The position numbers were made by a program, and so were the translations under genes. From the NCBI GenBank assembly GCA_963576475.1, contig OY754981.1, positions 26,326,132 to 26,390,131 on the forward strand: a DNA stretch of 64,000 nucleotides, read 5' to 3'. This stretch comes from Molanna angustata (taxonomy: Eukaryota > Arthropoda > Insecta > Trichoptera > Molannidae). Below are positions 13,157 to 24,499 of this stretch, in pieces (positions within the stretch are counted from its first letter, which is position 1; each line of letters opens with the position of its first letter). The notes beneath the pieces were generated by a model. It made no database searches and was not told the origin of the DNA. It saw only the letters and a program-made list of their open reading frames with translations.

Positions 13157-13345
13157 CTCACACAATACTGGAACTGGGTCATATCCTGAATGAAAGGCTT
13201 TGTGGCTCGGCGTGTAGACAGCAACTGATAAATAAACCAGAGCAACTCCGCTGAGGACCAAAGTCAATTGACAAAGGCAAATAGCTCCGATGATGCGGCC
13301 ATCTTGTTCCGGTATCACACGTGGCTTTATATTCTTTTTACCCAT
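13157..13345 (-). CDS. TipE-family sodium channel auxiliary subunit, coding exon 1 (partial gene)
   Basis: The 63 codons start MGKKNIKPRVIPEQDGRIIG and end ..VPVLCE at a consensus donor GAG|gtaatt, so the exon ends in phase 0. Residues about 18-44 form the first transmembrane helix; the extracellular loop then begins. It is closely similar to the N-terminus of the intronless gene at 50635-51945 (PxQDGxIxGxIC, VALVYLxVAxY, AFxSG, VPxxC), so it is a paralogue of the TipE/TEH family, which modulates Para sodium channels at the neuronal membrane. I could not find the rest (the CxWxSCxxxC loop and second helix) to the left. The next intron is therefore at least 13 kb, or the gene is broken. Which TEH member it is cannot be settled from 63 residues; TEH2 or TEH4 are my guesses. 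Confidence 0.8.
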
Positions 13346-13359
13346 TATTGTGGACGGAA

Positions 13360-15165
13360 AAAGATTTCTCGTTTGAAAAAGGAACGCGAATTAAAATATT
13401 ACATCAAAAATTCAAACGGTATTTATTGGTCGTTTGTGATGTCCCGTCTCAATGTCAAAACGGTCGCACATTGCATCTATTACTATGTTGATTCGATTTT
13501 TAAATATGTTTTTGGTTGATTTACTGATGAATTTATGCAACAAACCGGGTGAAAATACAAGTTTTAGTCAAATTATTTCATATTATATCAAGACATCAAA
13601 AATTCTTCATATTGAAATCTATAAAATGTATATTAAATTGAAATATACTTAAATCGAAGGTAATATATTTTATTCATATAAAAATACTTGGAGTTAAATT
13701 CTTTGAAAGTTATGGAGGTATATATTTATTTTTATAAAAACGTGGGAAGTTGAATACATTTAACTATCGGCCTCCGGAAGCCCTGAAAACAAAGAATAAA
13801 ATTAATTACACCTTAAATTTTTTAATAAACATTAAAAATAAAGACGTTTATGACTTAATTCCAGTGTTTATTTAGACTACAACCTACAACCGGATTCGTG
13901 CTAGGCATATTTTCAAGTAAAATGTGCTTTAATGGAATTCCATCAAGAACTTTCGATCAAAAAATTAAATCTAATTAATAACATCTATTTTTTCTATCAA
14001 ATAAGGTACATACTCTGAAATTATATGTTTGATAATTATAAACTGTGTTTCTCGGCGTAGGAATAACGTAATCGTATCAAATTGACTAAATAAATACGAG
14101 ACATATACATCGTCATACATTCCCTAAATTAATAATTAGTGCCTCTCACAATCAAAAACAACATATCACGATAATTCAAAATAGTACCTACCTAATATAT
14201 AATAATAATATTCAATTTTATTTTATATGAGTTGGAAGTGATTTTGAAAATGGAATACCATAGAATATAATAGATTATATTATGGCTTTTATTAGCATAG
14301 CTATAACGTCAGTGTAACAATTAATTTTATTTTGTGTTATTTGAAATCTACGATGAACTTAAATTTCTAAAGTACCTAAATATTTTTAACAGCGGAGATA
14401 TTTAAAAAATGTAATGGATAAAAGTAGCAATTGATTGACTCTGCTTAAAATAAAATTTTATCCAAGTATGTGAAAACTTTGAATTTGGAATTCCATGGAA
14501 ATTATATAAGTTTCATCTATTTGTCTTTTCGGACGCACTTATTTACAGCGGGGACATTAAAGTACATTTTCGTCCCTCACAAAAAACAAATGACTCATTT
14601 TCTTAGAAAGGATCCTCGTGTTTATTGTACGTTCATATTACTACTATTATACTACGCAGTAAAAACATTTTCCATGTAGGTGGATATTTATCTCGTGACG
14701 TTTCAAGAATATTATGATTTGAGTAAAGTTATTTGGGTGAAACTTCTCAAATAGATAGATATTCGGGCGAAATAGATTTCAAGAAAATTCCCCATGGCGG
14801 AGTGTGTTTATTTAGTCATACATATATGTCTAATACCATTATATTCTGGGAAATCTGTGTAAACATAAATGTATATGCGTCACTGAATACTTTATTTCGT
14901 CAAGTTACCATTTCCGTAATATTTGTTTTTTTTTGCGAAGACTAATAGGCCCAATTGTAGCACCTAGTTACGAAATAATAAAATGAATAATGCTTCGCAT
15001 CTACATATTATTGTGAATATGTAAAGATCTATAAACACATGAAATATGAAAAATATTTCTACACATTTTCTTCATACGTTGCTATAACTTTGTGGCACAT
15101 TTTAAATATTTTCGCAAATTGAAATTTGGTACAAATATATTTTTTGTTTTAACCACTGTGAATAC
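13360..15165. other. Presumed upstream region; no gene seen
   Basis: AT-rich sequence upstream of the exon at 13157-13345. Short open frames (13268-13652, 14470-14945) lack family resemblance. No obvious core promoter was identified; the transcription start of the TipE-family gene may be far upstream in a non-coding exon. Confidence 0.5.
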
Positions 15166-15172
15166 TTGGTGT

Positions 15173-15741
15173 TTAACCGGTTTTCGGAGCTGACCGCCCC
15201 CTCCTCAGGACAGACTTGTACTAAATTATTATTAAAAAATGAACGAACGTGTGCGATATTATTTTGTGGGTGGTAACGCGGAAGATGAAGGGGAGGGGGA
15301 GGAGTAAGGATTACCGTTATGGCGAGCTAGTGGAAACATATTGAGAAGCGGTGAATTATTCAAAATTGTTTGATTGTTTATAATTTTATTATTCCTGTTC
15401 AGAGCCTTCCTAATTTCTAGGGCTTCCAGATTATCTAATTTTAATCCCTCTTTATGTATATGCAGAATTTTTACATTTGTATCTTTGTTAAATGTGTGGT
15501 TTGTACTTATAAGGTGGTTGGCGAACTCAGAAAAAATGTTATTTGTTATACAACGCATATGCTCTTTTATCCTTATGTCAAACTTACGTGCTGTTTTGCC
15601 AATATAAAATGATGGACAATCCCCACAGTTTAGTCTATATACACCCGAGTTATTTAGCAATGGAGTTTTATCTATGTTGTTACGTAATATGTTACCCATG
15701 TTATTGTTAGTATAAAAAGCCGGTTTTATATCTGTTGGCAA
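15173..15741 (-). mobile_element. Penelope-like element, 3' part with GIY-YIG endonuclease
   Basis: Residue pattern GVYRLNCGDCPSFYIGKTAR, then FDIRIKEHM and FANHL..TNHTF, is the GIY-YIG endonuclease of Penelope-like retroelements (160 open codons, 15259-15741). In this family the domain nicks the target DNA and follows the reverse transcriptase. Here the RT is missing, so the copy is 5'-truncated, but the endonuclease frame is uninterrupted. About 50 bases after the stop lies a hammerhead-ribozyme-like core (CTGAGGA, short stem, GAAA; 15173-15212 on the minus strand), which sits in the terminal repeat of known Penelope-like elements. The C-terminal tail is Ser/Pro-rich. Confidence 0.85.
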
Positions 15742-15974
15742 ATCTTTTGCTAATATTCTTCATTTTCATGTAGACAAAAAAAAACATATTACACCGCAAC
15801 ACAACTACAAAGCGACACACAGCCATCTTCTGTTGATTACGAAGACAAATACGATATTCTGACAAAGACAATACTACTTATTTCCAAAAACTTTTAGACG
15901 ATAAAAAAAGAAATAAAAGACATACAATTGATGAAACATTTGAAACTTAAGAAAACATTAGTAAGATGGTTTAA

Positions 15975-16690
15975 AAACTAGGGCACAATATTTATTTATT
16001 TATTTTATTTATTTATTTATTTATGATCATATAAACATATACATTATTTTAATATAAGATAGCCGCCTCACTAGAATAAATTTGTTCTGAAGCAGCCACC
16101 TGTACATTTGTGAAATTATTACATTACAGTAAAAAACAGATTTAAAAGTGAAATAGGTACACACAATCTATTCAGACAACAAAAAATAATAAGTTAAGAA
16201 ATTATTGTTGCAACGTTACTTTCATTTTGGGTTCTACCCACATCGAGTAGTCACTTGGTACCACGGGCTTTGAATTGAGTTAACCCTTTAAGGTCCGATG
16301 GCAGTTTATTATAAATTCGAGGTGCAGTAAATACAAAAAATCTTTGCCCAAATTTAGTATTCATTTTTGGCACCAAATAGTTACCCGATGTTTTACCTCT
16401 TGTGTTCTTTAAGATGGAGTATTTTTGAGGAGGTTTGTTTTTTAGAAATAAAATTAATATTGATCTGGTATAAAGCTGCCTCACATCCAATACTTAAAAA
16501 GTTCTTCAGAACAATACCTAAAAGGCTTTTTGTTGATAACTCTTACCACAAATTTTTGTGATTTAATTAGTGGATCCAGTAATGTACGCGCAGCACCACC
16601 CCAGGCACTAATTGCATAACTGATAATACTCTGGCACAGAGCGTAGTACACCATTTTTAATAGTGAAATGTTCATAAACTACTGCATACT
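15975..16690 (-). pseudogene. Non-LTR retrotransposon 'family 1', short 5'-truncated copy
   Basis: The minus strand reads FRKFVVRVIN-type and MDVRQLYTRSILILFLKNKP..., then FGQRFFVFTAPRIYNKLPSDLK, the C-terminal end of CR1/Jockey-group reverse transcriptases (FxxxxPRxxNxLPxxLR). It is nearly identical to 52850-53340 but has lost a few codons near 16490, which breaks the frame. The 3' UTR with the conserved 'gaggcggct' hairpin lies at 16060-16110, and the tail is the TTTA run at 15991-16023. Confidence 0.85.
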
Positions 16691-16834
16691 GCGGAAACAT
16701 GATATACTATGTTTAAAAAACAAAAAAATGTAGGAGTTTAAAATGTTTTCAATGATATATTATGCAAGTTCAGCCTGGTGAGGTGGTTTATACAAAAAAA
16801 AAAATGTTATAAGCATATATATTATTTATAATTA

Positions 16835-17835
16835 TTTTTATAATTACTTATTGTTATTGGTAGTCCTCGTCTGCTGTCCTCCCTTAACAATTTACAACTC
16901 CCATCTCTGTATATCAATAACCAATGTATTCCTTATACCAAGGTCGTGAAAGACCTTGGGGTCTACATTGATAATAACTTATCTTGGCATTAACAGATAT
17001 CACATGTCAGCAAATCCACTTACTTTGCCATACACTCACTTAATAAACTCAAGAATTTCCTTCCACTTCACTGTAAAATAACCTTAGCTCAATCACTTCT
17101 CCTACCGTTGCTTGACTATGCTGATGTTAGCTACTTGGATGCAAACGAGGAACATCTCAACAAACTTGAACGCCTTCAAAATGTTTGCATCCGTTTTATC
17201 TATGGACTAAAAAAATTTAATCATATTTCTCATTACCGTAATCTTCTTCATTGGCCCAAGATACGACAATGACGTAATATACATACATATCTTGTCATTA
17301 CTATACAATGTCCTTTTTAATCCAAATTTACCTCAGTATTATCTCAAGGATAAATTCACTTATCTTTCAAGCCACGGGCGTCCACTTCGATCTGCTGAAC
17401 GTGCTTTACTATCTATCCCTATTCATAGTTCTGATTTTTTAAGCTCTTCATTTGAAGTACATTCGGCTAGGCTATGGAATAGCCTAAGTCCTGATATTAC
17501 GTCGTCTATCTCATTAAACATCTTCAAGAAAAGGCTAAAGCAAAAATATTTATCTGACAACACCTGATTACATCTTCCTCTCCTCTTCCTTTCCTTATCC
17601 TTTAGTTTTCCTATCATTGCTATGAATTGTTCTTTTATGCTATCTTATTTGTTTTTTTACTGTTATTCTGCTGTATTTATTTATTTTGTAATGTGATTAT
17701 GTAACTGATTGCCATAGTACACATTGTTTTGTATACTTAACATTAACTCTGGTTGGTTGGAAGAAATTGCCACTAGGCAATAAGTCCGCCAGTGCACAAA
17801 TTGTATGTACAAGAAGATTCAAATAAATAAATAAG
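16835..17835 (+). pseudogene. Non-LTR retrotransposon 'family 2', 5'-truncated copy
   Basis: Frames through 16860-17567 read VVKDLGVYIDNNLSW, then LLLPLLDYADVSYLD, LERLQNVCIRFIYGL, and finally SSSFEVHSARLWNSLSPDI...FKKRLKQKY. This is the thumb and C-terminus of a non-LTR reverse transcriptase, broken by a stop near 16994 and by frame changes. The 3' UTR ends with GGTTGGAAG, hairpin ATTGCC-ACTA-GGCAAT, 'agtccgccagtgcaca' and an AATA-rich tail. Confidence 0.85.
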
Positions 17836-17839
17836 GAGA

Positions 17840-18060
17840 GGAAGTAGAAATCAGGTATTATCAGATAGATATTTTTGCTTTACCCTTTTTTTGAATATGT
17901 TCAATCAGATAGCCGACGTAATATCAGGATTTAGGCCCGAATTTATAAAACGTTGGTACTAAGAATTTTCTTAAATACTTAGCATGACAAATCCCACACA
18001 TTTTGTGTACATGAAAATGGTTTATAAATACGGCTACTTAGACTATTCCATAGCCTTTTC
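17840..18060 (-). mobile_element. Inverted fragment of family 2, split by a small MITE
   Basis: 17840-17936 is the diverged reverse complement of 17492-17585, and 'gactattccatagcc' after 18041 continues it. The two halves are separated by the insert at 17937-18035. This puts a second, reversed fragment immediately after the tail of the plus-strand copy. Confidence 0.7.
17937..18035. mobile_element. 99-bp MITE with 8-bp target duplication
   Basis: The insert starts CCGAATTTATAAA and ends TTTATAAATACGG, imperfect terminal inverted repeats. It is flanked by the related octamers atttaggc (17929-17936) and acttagac (18036-18043). The uninterrupted family 2 sequence, read in reverse at 17485-17492, gives the empty site acttaggc. 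An 8-bp duplication suggests a hAT-type element. No coding capacity. Confidence 0.65.
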
Positions 18061-18416
18061 TATTGTAGCAGCTTTTGGAGTGGCTTTATATCTTTGTTAA
18101 AGATATTCAGTTATTTAAATATTTTCCCTCGAGAAAGAGTATATTGTAAATTTAAATCAACTGAGCATAAGTGCCATTGGAATAAATTAATACATTTTTG
18201 TAAAATTGAATTGAACAGAATGGAAGATTCTCTGAGTTGGTCAAAATCGAGGTAGACCAGCTAAGAGATAGAGAGATAATTGGACCTCGGCGTCATAGGA
18301 GGGCTTGTCTGAGGGGCAAACTTACTGAAAAAAGAACAGGTTTCCAAAACCTACTTCAAGAAGAAGAAGAATTGGGCAAGAGTGCACTTTGAATGATCCT
18401 ACGCCATAAACTAATT

Positions 18417-18631
18417 TATTTATTTATTTATTTATATTGCTTCTCGGGCAACTAACAGGTACTATGTCAAATATTACTTTAACACGCACCCAATAACAAG
18501 TTGCCACATTCTGGAGACTTACAATATTAATCGTCTCATTACAATTAAAAACTGTGTCTCCACCGGGAATCGAACCCGGGACCTTTGGATCAGCAGTCAG
18601 AAACCCAACCAACTGAGCCACGAAGGCCGAC
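18417..18631 (-). mobile_element. SINE-A copy 1 (tRNA-headed)
   Basis: On the minus strand a tRNA-like head (box A 'GTGGCTCAGTTGGTTGGG', box B 'GGTTCGATTCCCGG') is followed by a shared body with CCAGAATGTGGCAACTTG and GGGTGCGTGTTAAA and a TAAATA tail. Other copies are at 23495-23664, 23665-23870, 25027-25222 and 32452-32650. Several copies, a common body and an A/T-rich tail make it a SINE rather than a tRNA gene. Confidence 0.85.
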
Positions 18632-18639
18632 TTTAATTT

Positions 18640-19830
18640 TTAATTACCCGACTTTAATTACCTAATGCTTTAATTTTTTTCTTATAATTAAAAGAACATC
18701 AAAATTCACAAATATTGAACGATAGACCCTAATAGACGATACACTGAAGACCACGGAATAGATAGAGGGACAGCTAGACTTTCTCCTTCCAGGATAGTCA
18801 ACCTTCACAAATAGGTCATAATATGACCTAACACAAGATGAAACAGATTAAAAGAATAACCATATAGATAAGTCGTCGGGACTTTGGACTGCCTCAGACT
18901 TACCTGGCAGGTACACAAAATAGTGTGAATTACAAAGTACAGTTTAAATCGAGTTGAAAATTTGAATAATTTCTTATTTGTTGTTTTTTTTATAAGTCAT
19001 GCATGATATGTGAATTTATTTTTCCAACATTGTTTATATTATTTTTGTTTATACTAGGTCAAAGAAACTGCACCAATTTCATTAAAAAAAAAATATATAT
19101 ATATACAAACATACATATTAAACCAAATTATAGTAATTTTATGTTATTTTATAACAACAAGAAAGCGATTTTTACTCTATATTTAGATTCTGTATGTGTA
19201 TGGTTTGCCTTTGAAAAAATAAATAAAAAAAATGTTAATAATCGTAGAGGTTGTTGTGTTTTAAATGAAATGCAACAATAAAATGATATGATACTGTAAA
19301 TATAGTAAAAATGTTAAAGAGAAAATATCGATTTTCTTTGTATTTAAATACGAGTCGTTGTCTACGTAGATATTAGTCCCTGAATCTGCGTAAAACCCTT
19401 AAATAATATAGCAGTTTACATTCTACACACATACAGATAGACGCAATACTCGAGAGATTTTGTTAATATTTTTTTATACATTTTCAGTCGTATATAATAC
19501 ACAGAGCAACGCTCACTTGTATAATAATTTCCTTTGTTCGGCTATGTACAATGTACAATGTAAATATTAGATATACATATTTTGTTAATATGATTTTTGA
19601 ATCGGTAAGTATGTACTTTTATGATGTACATATTTATAACGAAAACTAACTGTTCAAGAACCCGTGACCTCCAAACGTGCGTCACGGTATAAAGGCTGAT
19701 TTTATTTGTGTAAGTGAACCACTGCGGGTAACATCAATTGGTTACTATGAACCCTGAGTAGTGGTAGCTTTGGCATGTAACAGGTTGTGTAGGTTTACAA
19801 AATTGCTATTTTAACACTTCAGTTATGGTG
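18640..19830. other. No gene seen
   Basis: AT-rich spacer. Near 19686-19760 lies a piece also found near 7172-7240 ('ataaaggct', 'ggtaacaNcNattgg', 'actatgaa'), probably an old repeat. The open frame at 19003-19281 is low-complexity and not recognised. Confidence 0.5.
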
Positions 19831-19837
19831 TAGAATG

Positions 19838-20180
19838 TAATTTTTTTATATTTATCAAAAGCAAATTCGTCACATTAGTACCTTTATAACAATAAACAGA
19901 CTGATCACTAATCAAAGCTATATGGAAAGAAAGGAGGGAATCAAAGTACGGCCAATTATAATATGAAGCGTTATAGGTAGTATAAATCGTGATTTTTTTA
20001 AATATTTTCTCAAAAGTAAATTCGTCACAATAGTTCAGTTCATAAGAAAAAATACAGCAATAGATAGACTGATCGCTAATTAAAGCTATATGTAAATAAA
20101 GGAGGGAATCAAAGTACGGAAAGCGATAATACGAAGCGTTATAGTATTTTTTTAAAATATTTTTGTCAAAAATAAATTCG
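19838..20180 (+). repeat. 168-bp tandem repeat, two copies plus an interrupted third
   Basis: Markers 'aattcgtcaca', 'agactgatc', 'ggagggaatc' and 'gaagcgttata' recur with an offset of 168 bases. Part of a third unit ('aaaaggagggaatcgaa') follows at about 20380-20450, pushed away by the SINE-B insertion. Confidence 0.8.
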
Positions 20181-20197
20181 TCTCAATATGATAGATG

Positions 20198-20370
20198 GGT
20201 CGGTGGCAGAGCGGTTAACACGCTGGGCTAGTGATCCAGTGGTCGCGAGTTCGAATCCTGCCTCGACCGATTTCGTTCCCCTAAGCACAAGCATTTATTT
20301 GCTTATTTTAGGGAACGTAGGAAGATGTATATGTACTTGTTTAACAAGGACATATTATTTTTTTTTAAAT
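20198..20370 (+). mobile_element. SINE-B copy 1, best tRNA-like head
   Basis: A cloverleaf can be drawn at 20198-20270: D-arm GGCAGAGCGG, anticodon stem CTGGG/TCCAG around the loop CTAGTGA (anticodon AGT, threonine-like) and box B GAGTTCGAATCC. The T-stem and acceptor are imperfect. A body with 'aagcacaagcatt' and 'aacaaggacatatt' follows and is repeated at 35036-35165 and 36965-37100, with weaker heads at 26738-26870 and 58355-58480. It is therefore a SINE. Confidence 0.8.
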
Positions 20371-20479
20371 AAATCCAAAGTAGAGATATAATACTTATTA
20401 TAGCTACGAGGAAAAAAGGAGGGAATCGAAGGACGATGAAGAAATATTCAAGAATTATTTGATAAATATACTTTAAAAG

Positions 20480-22450
20480 TATATTATAAATTTCAACTAT
20501 TGATTTTTTCATGACCTCAATGCACTAGGTACTTTTCGTTTCGTTCATAATATGTTTTACTTCCTCTTCTGTCTTTTTATTTCCTTATTTTTTAACCTGT
20601 TATATTTGATTATTTTTATTTTTTCCAACTTCATCCATGTCATATATTTTGTCTGAGTCCACAACCAATCTATAATATTCCAATGAACCACCAATATTAT
20701 ACTAAAATAATGCAATTTTTTCTATTCAAAAAAACAAATAATTAATCTACAACTAGCTCCTCGATCACATGAAGATCGCAATCAGTCCTTTAGCAAAATT
20801 ATCATAATAATGTTCTACATAACACGATGAGGTTGACTTCACTGAGCCCATAAATTTGTAATCTTAACATCTATATAGTATTTATATAGGTGGAAATCAC
20901 TTCTATGCTTGATTGGAATAAATAGGCGAATAGCGACAAACCCGCAGTTCATTTAAAAATATGAAAATAAATATACTTCATGATTTATTATGAATAAACC
21001 AATATTTTTACCGAATTAGGTATAAAATTAAAACAAATATACTGACGCAAAAAAATACTAGAATATTAAATAAATTACAAACAAATTTTATTTACTCGGG
21101 TATATTTTTCAAATTGCATATAGAAAATAAAATATGTTTGTTTATAAAAAAGAATAACAATTATCAAAAAGTTGTACTTTGCATGAATTTAAGTTCTATA
21201 ACATTAAAGTAATTTGAAGGGGGCGACTGCTGCCAACTTAACCTATTTTTAATCTCCACATTATGGAATAGTGGAGAGTCATGATTTCACAATTTTTAAG
21301 CGCAAAAATACACTCATTCAAGGATTCAAGGATTGTCAAAATTTAAAGAAAATAATCTATGGTGTGCCATATCCATGTGAAATAAATTTCATATTTGTAT
21401 GAAAAATATATATAACAGAAGTAAAATAGCTTCTGTATAGGAAAATTGAGTGATCAACTTCATATTGATATTGTATGTGTCTCTATAGATAAGTGTATTT
21501 TTTACTCTCCACTTCTAACTTCCTCAAGGGGTAGGCAGTGAGAACCGAACACCGTATTCTTATTTCTTGACACATACATCGCCTCATCAACATTGATACA
21601 CTGTGTCTCATACATGCTCATCTTGCTAGTAATGCAATTTTACTTAAAATTTCTCAACAGGTATTATGTAGAAAATACATACATAGTATCTTTAATATTG
21701 AACTTAAAATTAATGAATGCTATTTTAATAATAAATATGCTATTTTAATAATAAATAATGATTATTTTAATGACCGGATGGATTTGGTTGAAATTGTTGA
21801 TTATGCAATAGTAAATATTTATAGTAAATACATTATTGTATATTTTATTTAATCTGACGAAGAAAAGGCGTATCTATTATAATAAGTATTTCATTATCAG
21901 AATGATTATTTATAGTTATGAACAATATTTTTTTTATAATTCTTGCAACGATAGAAAATATGTCAACTATTTTCAATAATTTAATTTTTTTAAGTATTTC
22001 TAACAAAAACTAAAAGCACTTAACGTATCGAATCAATAGAAATAAGTCATATTTTCGACTCATATCGTTTATCAACATTTTGTTTACTTCTGCCGTTAGT
22101 CCTGAACGCGGAAAACATTCAACAGTTGGAAAATGAAGGAACAACATCGTCATTCATACAAAATCAGTCAAAAGATATAAGAAGAAAATGGAAAAAAATA
22201 AATTTACCTTGTCTATTTGTTTATTTTTTAGTTAATTTTCAATTGTCCGATATTAATTTCCGATTACCGACGAAAAGCGAAAAATAAAAAGAAATAATTA
22301 CGCGTTTTCGTGAATTTAATCCCACGCGAATCGAACGTCACTGACAGATTGTTTAATTGTATACATTATTAAGCTATTTTATGGTAAAAAAATTAATGTT
22401 ATTGTTTTTCGTTTACTTACATAGGATTTAAATTAATTATAAAAAACAAG
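20480..22450. other. No gene seen; minor repeat scraps
   Basis: AT-rich. 21214-21250 is a single terminus of the foldback family of 8538-9239. 21525-21610 is a minus-strand RTE 3' scrap ('ggtaggcagtgagaaccgaa', 'acatcgcctcatcaacatt'). Confidence 0.55.
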
Positions 22451-22459
22451 AACACATCC

Positions 22460-22780
22460 TCCCTCCTTGGAAAACGCGTCGCGCCGTTGCAGAAGCCGGG
22501 CGGTTACTGAAGAAAATGTATGGGTCCATTGCGTATCAGTTCCGACAGGGGTTGATTTATGGACGCTGAATTTTCCGAGGCGCCTCAAGTAAAGGAATAT
22601 CGCATATGGTACAATGCATTAATGATCTACAGGCGCAATGTGGACTTTTTGGCGAATGTTTCCTTTGCTGGATTTTTCACTTGTTGATTTCGGAGTCTGA
22701 TGTTTTGTAGGGTGGAGCGAGCAGGAATTCACGGGTAGGTGACGTATTCTTTGGTGACGATTGAGGAAGGAAGAGAAATG
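22460..22780. other. GC/CpG-richer island, candidate exon or promoter
   Basis: It stands out from the AT-rich flanks, with motifs such as aaacgcgtcgcgccg. On the plus strand one frame is open from about 22449 to 22591 (..VWVHCVSVPTGVDLW..). I recognise no protein, and no clear splice pair delimits it. It could be a non-coding first exon or a regulatory island of a gene in the TipE cluster. Confidence 0.3.
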
Positions 22781-23027
22781 TAATATCACGATATAATTTT
22801 GTCATTATTATACGATTTAGCTTCAGGGATTGTACTTAATGACAAAAGTTCTTTCGTAATTTACAATTCATAGGTATAGATACTTTATTGTTTTTAATGG
22901 AAAAAGTCCACAAAATACAGAGAGCGTAGAAAAAATACATTAATTTACTTTGTAACTCGAATGAGTTCAGCATTACAAATACCTACCATGGGATGATCCT
23001 GAATTTTTAAACATCAAAATATTGATC

Positions 23028-23310
23028 AGAGATTGGATTTATGATAGGTATTATGGTGGACATTAGGACCTGGTTGATCTGTTTTGTGTGAGCCTATATG
23101 TTTGTTGAGGTAATGATTGTGAGTGCAGAAAGTTGAAATTGTGTACATGTTTAGTGTGGAACGGGAACAATCACCTGGTTCATAATTGCATATAATTGTC
23201 AATAAAAATTGTAAACTGCTAGCCCTAGAACAGGATTTCCTAGTTGGGCAGCAGTAATCTACTTATTGTTGTCATAAATATGGTGTGATAAAAGGTAAAT
23301 AAATATAATC
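23028..23310 (+). mobile_element. Non-LTR 3' UTR, 'GGGCAGCAG' family
   Basis: Shares 'acctggttgatctgttttgt' and the hairpin ACTGCTAGCCC...GGGCAGCAGT (23215-23254), then 'atggtgtgataaaa' and an AAATAAAT tail, with 49378-49550. Shorter tails are at 36691-36785 and, reversed, at 40670-40760. No ORF remains. Confidence 0.75.
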
Positions 23311-23494
23311 AATGATTCATAATACCAAGTGCGTTGTTGAAATACTAATTTTTTTGCCTTAATGGCTCAATTCACAAGTCTCCAATGCAACATTAATATT
23401 ATGTTCGTTGTGGTTAAAATAAACTAATATTATACAAAGTACATATATACATTTTTAATTCTTCGTTGCTGTTTTGAAAAAAAAAGTCAATAAC

Positions 23495-23664
23495 TGTCGG
23501 CTTCGTGGCTCAGTTAGTTAGATATCTGACTTGTGGGCCAATGGTCCCGGGATCGACTCCCTGCGGAGACACAGCTTTTAAGTCTGGATCTGTGAGTCTT
23601 CAGAATGTGACAAGCTTGTTATTGGGTGCATGTTAAATTAATATTTCACACAGTATCTGTAGAC
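23495..23664 (+). mobile_element. SINE-A copy 2
   Basis: Head TCGGCTTCGTGGCTCAG, box B 'GGGATCGACTCCCTG', body with CAGAATGTGACAAGCTTG. It lies head to tail with copy 3. Confidence 0.8.
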
Positions 23665-23870
23665 TGTCGGTCTCTGTGGCTCAGTAAGTTAGATATCTAT
23701 CTGAGTCCTGAGCCAAAGGTCCCGTTTTCGGTTTCCGGTGGAGACACAGGTTTTAAACGTGTTTTCAGTCTGGTTTTGTGGAACGATAATTTCCCTAGTC
23801 TCCAGAATGTGGCAGCTAGTCATTGGGTACGTGTTAAATTAATTTTCGACACGGTAAAAATAGGTACTTC
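23665..23870 (+). mobile_element. SINE-A copy 3
   Basis: Head TCGGTCTCTGTGGCTCAG, degenerate box B, body with TCCAGAATGTGGCAGC and GGGTACGTGTTAAATTAA. It is directly adjacent to copy 2 in the same orientation. Confidence 0.8.
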
Positions 23871-23878
23871 GAAATTAA

Positions 23879-24073
23879 TTTAATAAAATAAAACACAACT
23901 TTGTGTACATCACTATTAGTATACTTTGTGTACACCACTATTAGTATACTTTGTATCCCCCTGAGGAAGGGAACTTTGTTCTCGTAACATGTAGAGGAAT
24001 TTTTATTCATTTGAATAAAAGTAATGTATGTAGTGGTGTACACAAAGTTGTGTTTTATTTTATTTTATTAATT
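23879..24073. mobile_element. 195-bp inverted-repeat element with a hammerhead-like core
   Basis: Terminal inverted repeats of about 33 bp (ttaataaaataaaacacaac ... reversed at 24040-24073). Between them the 25-bp unit 'tatactttgtgtacaccact..' is repeated, followed at 23958-23995 by CTGAGGA, the stem AGGGAAC/GTTCTC and GTAACATG. The last part resembles the terminal-repeat ribozyme region of Penelope-like elements with one core change (GTAA for GAAA). Confidence 0.6.
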
Positions 24074-24261
24074 TCAAAATGATACCACGATGTAAAAAAC
24101 AATAGTTTGTCGATGATGTAATAGTTACTTCAATCAATCATCATCATCATAGACTTGACAGCCCTGGGTGGGCCTTGGCTGAATACAGGAATCTCCTCCA
24201 TTCCCGTCTATACGTTGCCTTTGTTCCCCAGTTTCTTATATCTGCTGCAGATGCATCCGCA

Positions 24262-24460
24262 GATGATATTAGAATAAGAAACACGATATCACTAGTTTTA
24301 CCAAAATAAGATCAAAATGTAATATAACCAACCCCCGATTCAAAAATTCTGCAGCCCAACACCATTTTTCATGCATAGGCATAAAACATTCCAATGCCCT
24401 TCCAGATGAATTGAGGAGAATGACAAAAAACACTTTTTTCAAGTAACTATAGTATTAAGA
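24262..24460 (+). pseudogene. Non-LTR C-terminal fragment
   Basis: Frames read SAAQHHFSCIGIKHSNALP, then DELRRMTKNTFFK, the 'YGxxxWNxLPxxLR...FKxxLK' end of CR1/Jockey-group reverse transcriptases, with frame breaks. At 24125-24255 a separate scrap ('acagccctgggtgggccttg', with ATC/ATG repeats before it) looks like the reversed tail of another element. Confidence 0.6.
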
Positions 24461-24499
24461 CATATTAGCAACTCTAATCATACTTCTTCTTCAATGGCT

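Noticed and set aside
18545..18625. tRNA gene on the minus strand
   Set aside because: The head recurs five times in the window with a common 3' body, so it is SINE-A.
20198..20270. Functional tRNA-Thr gene
   Set aside because: T-stem and acceptor pairing are imperfect and the head is followed by a SINE body found in several other copies.
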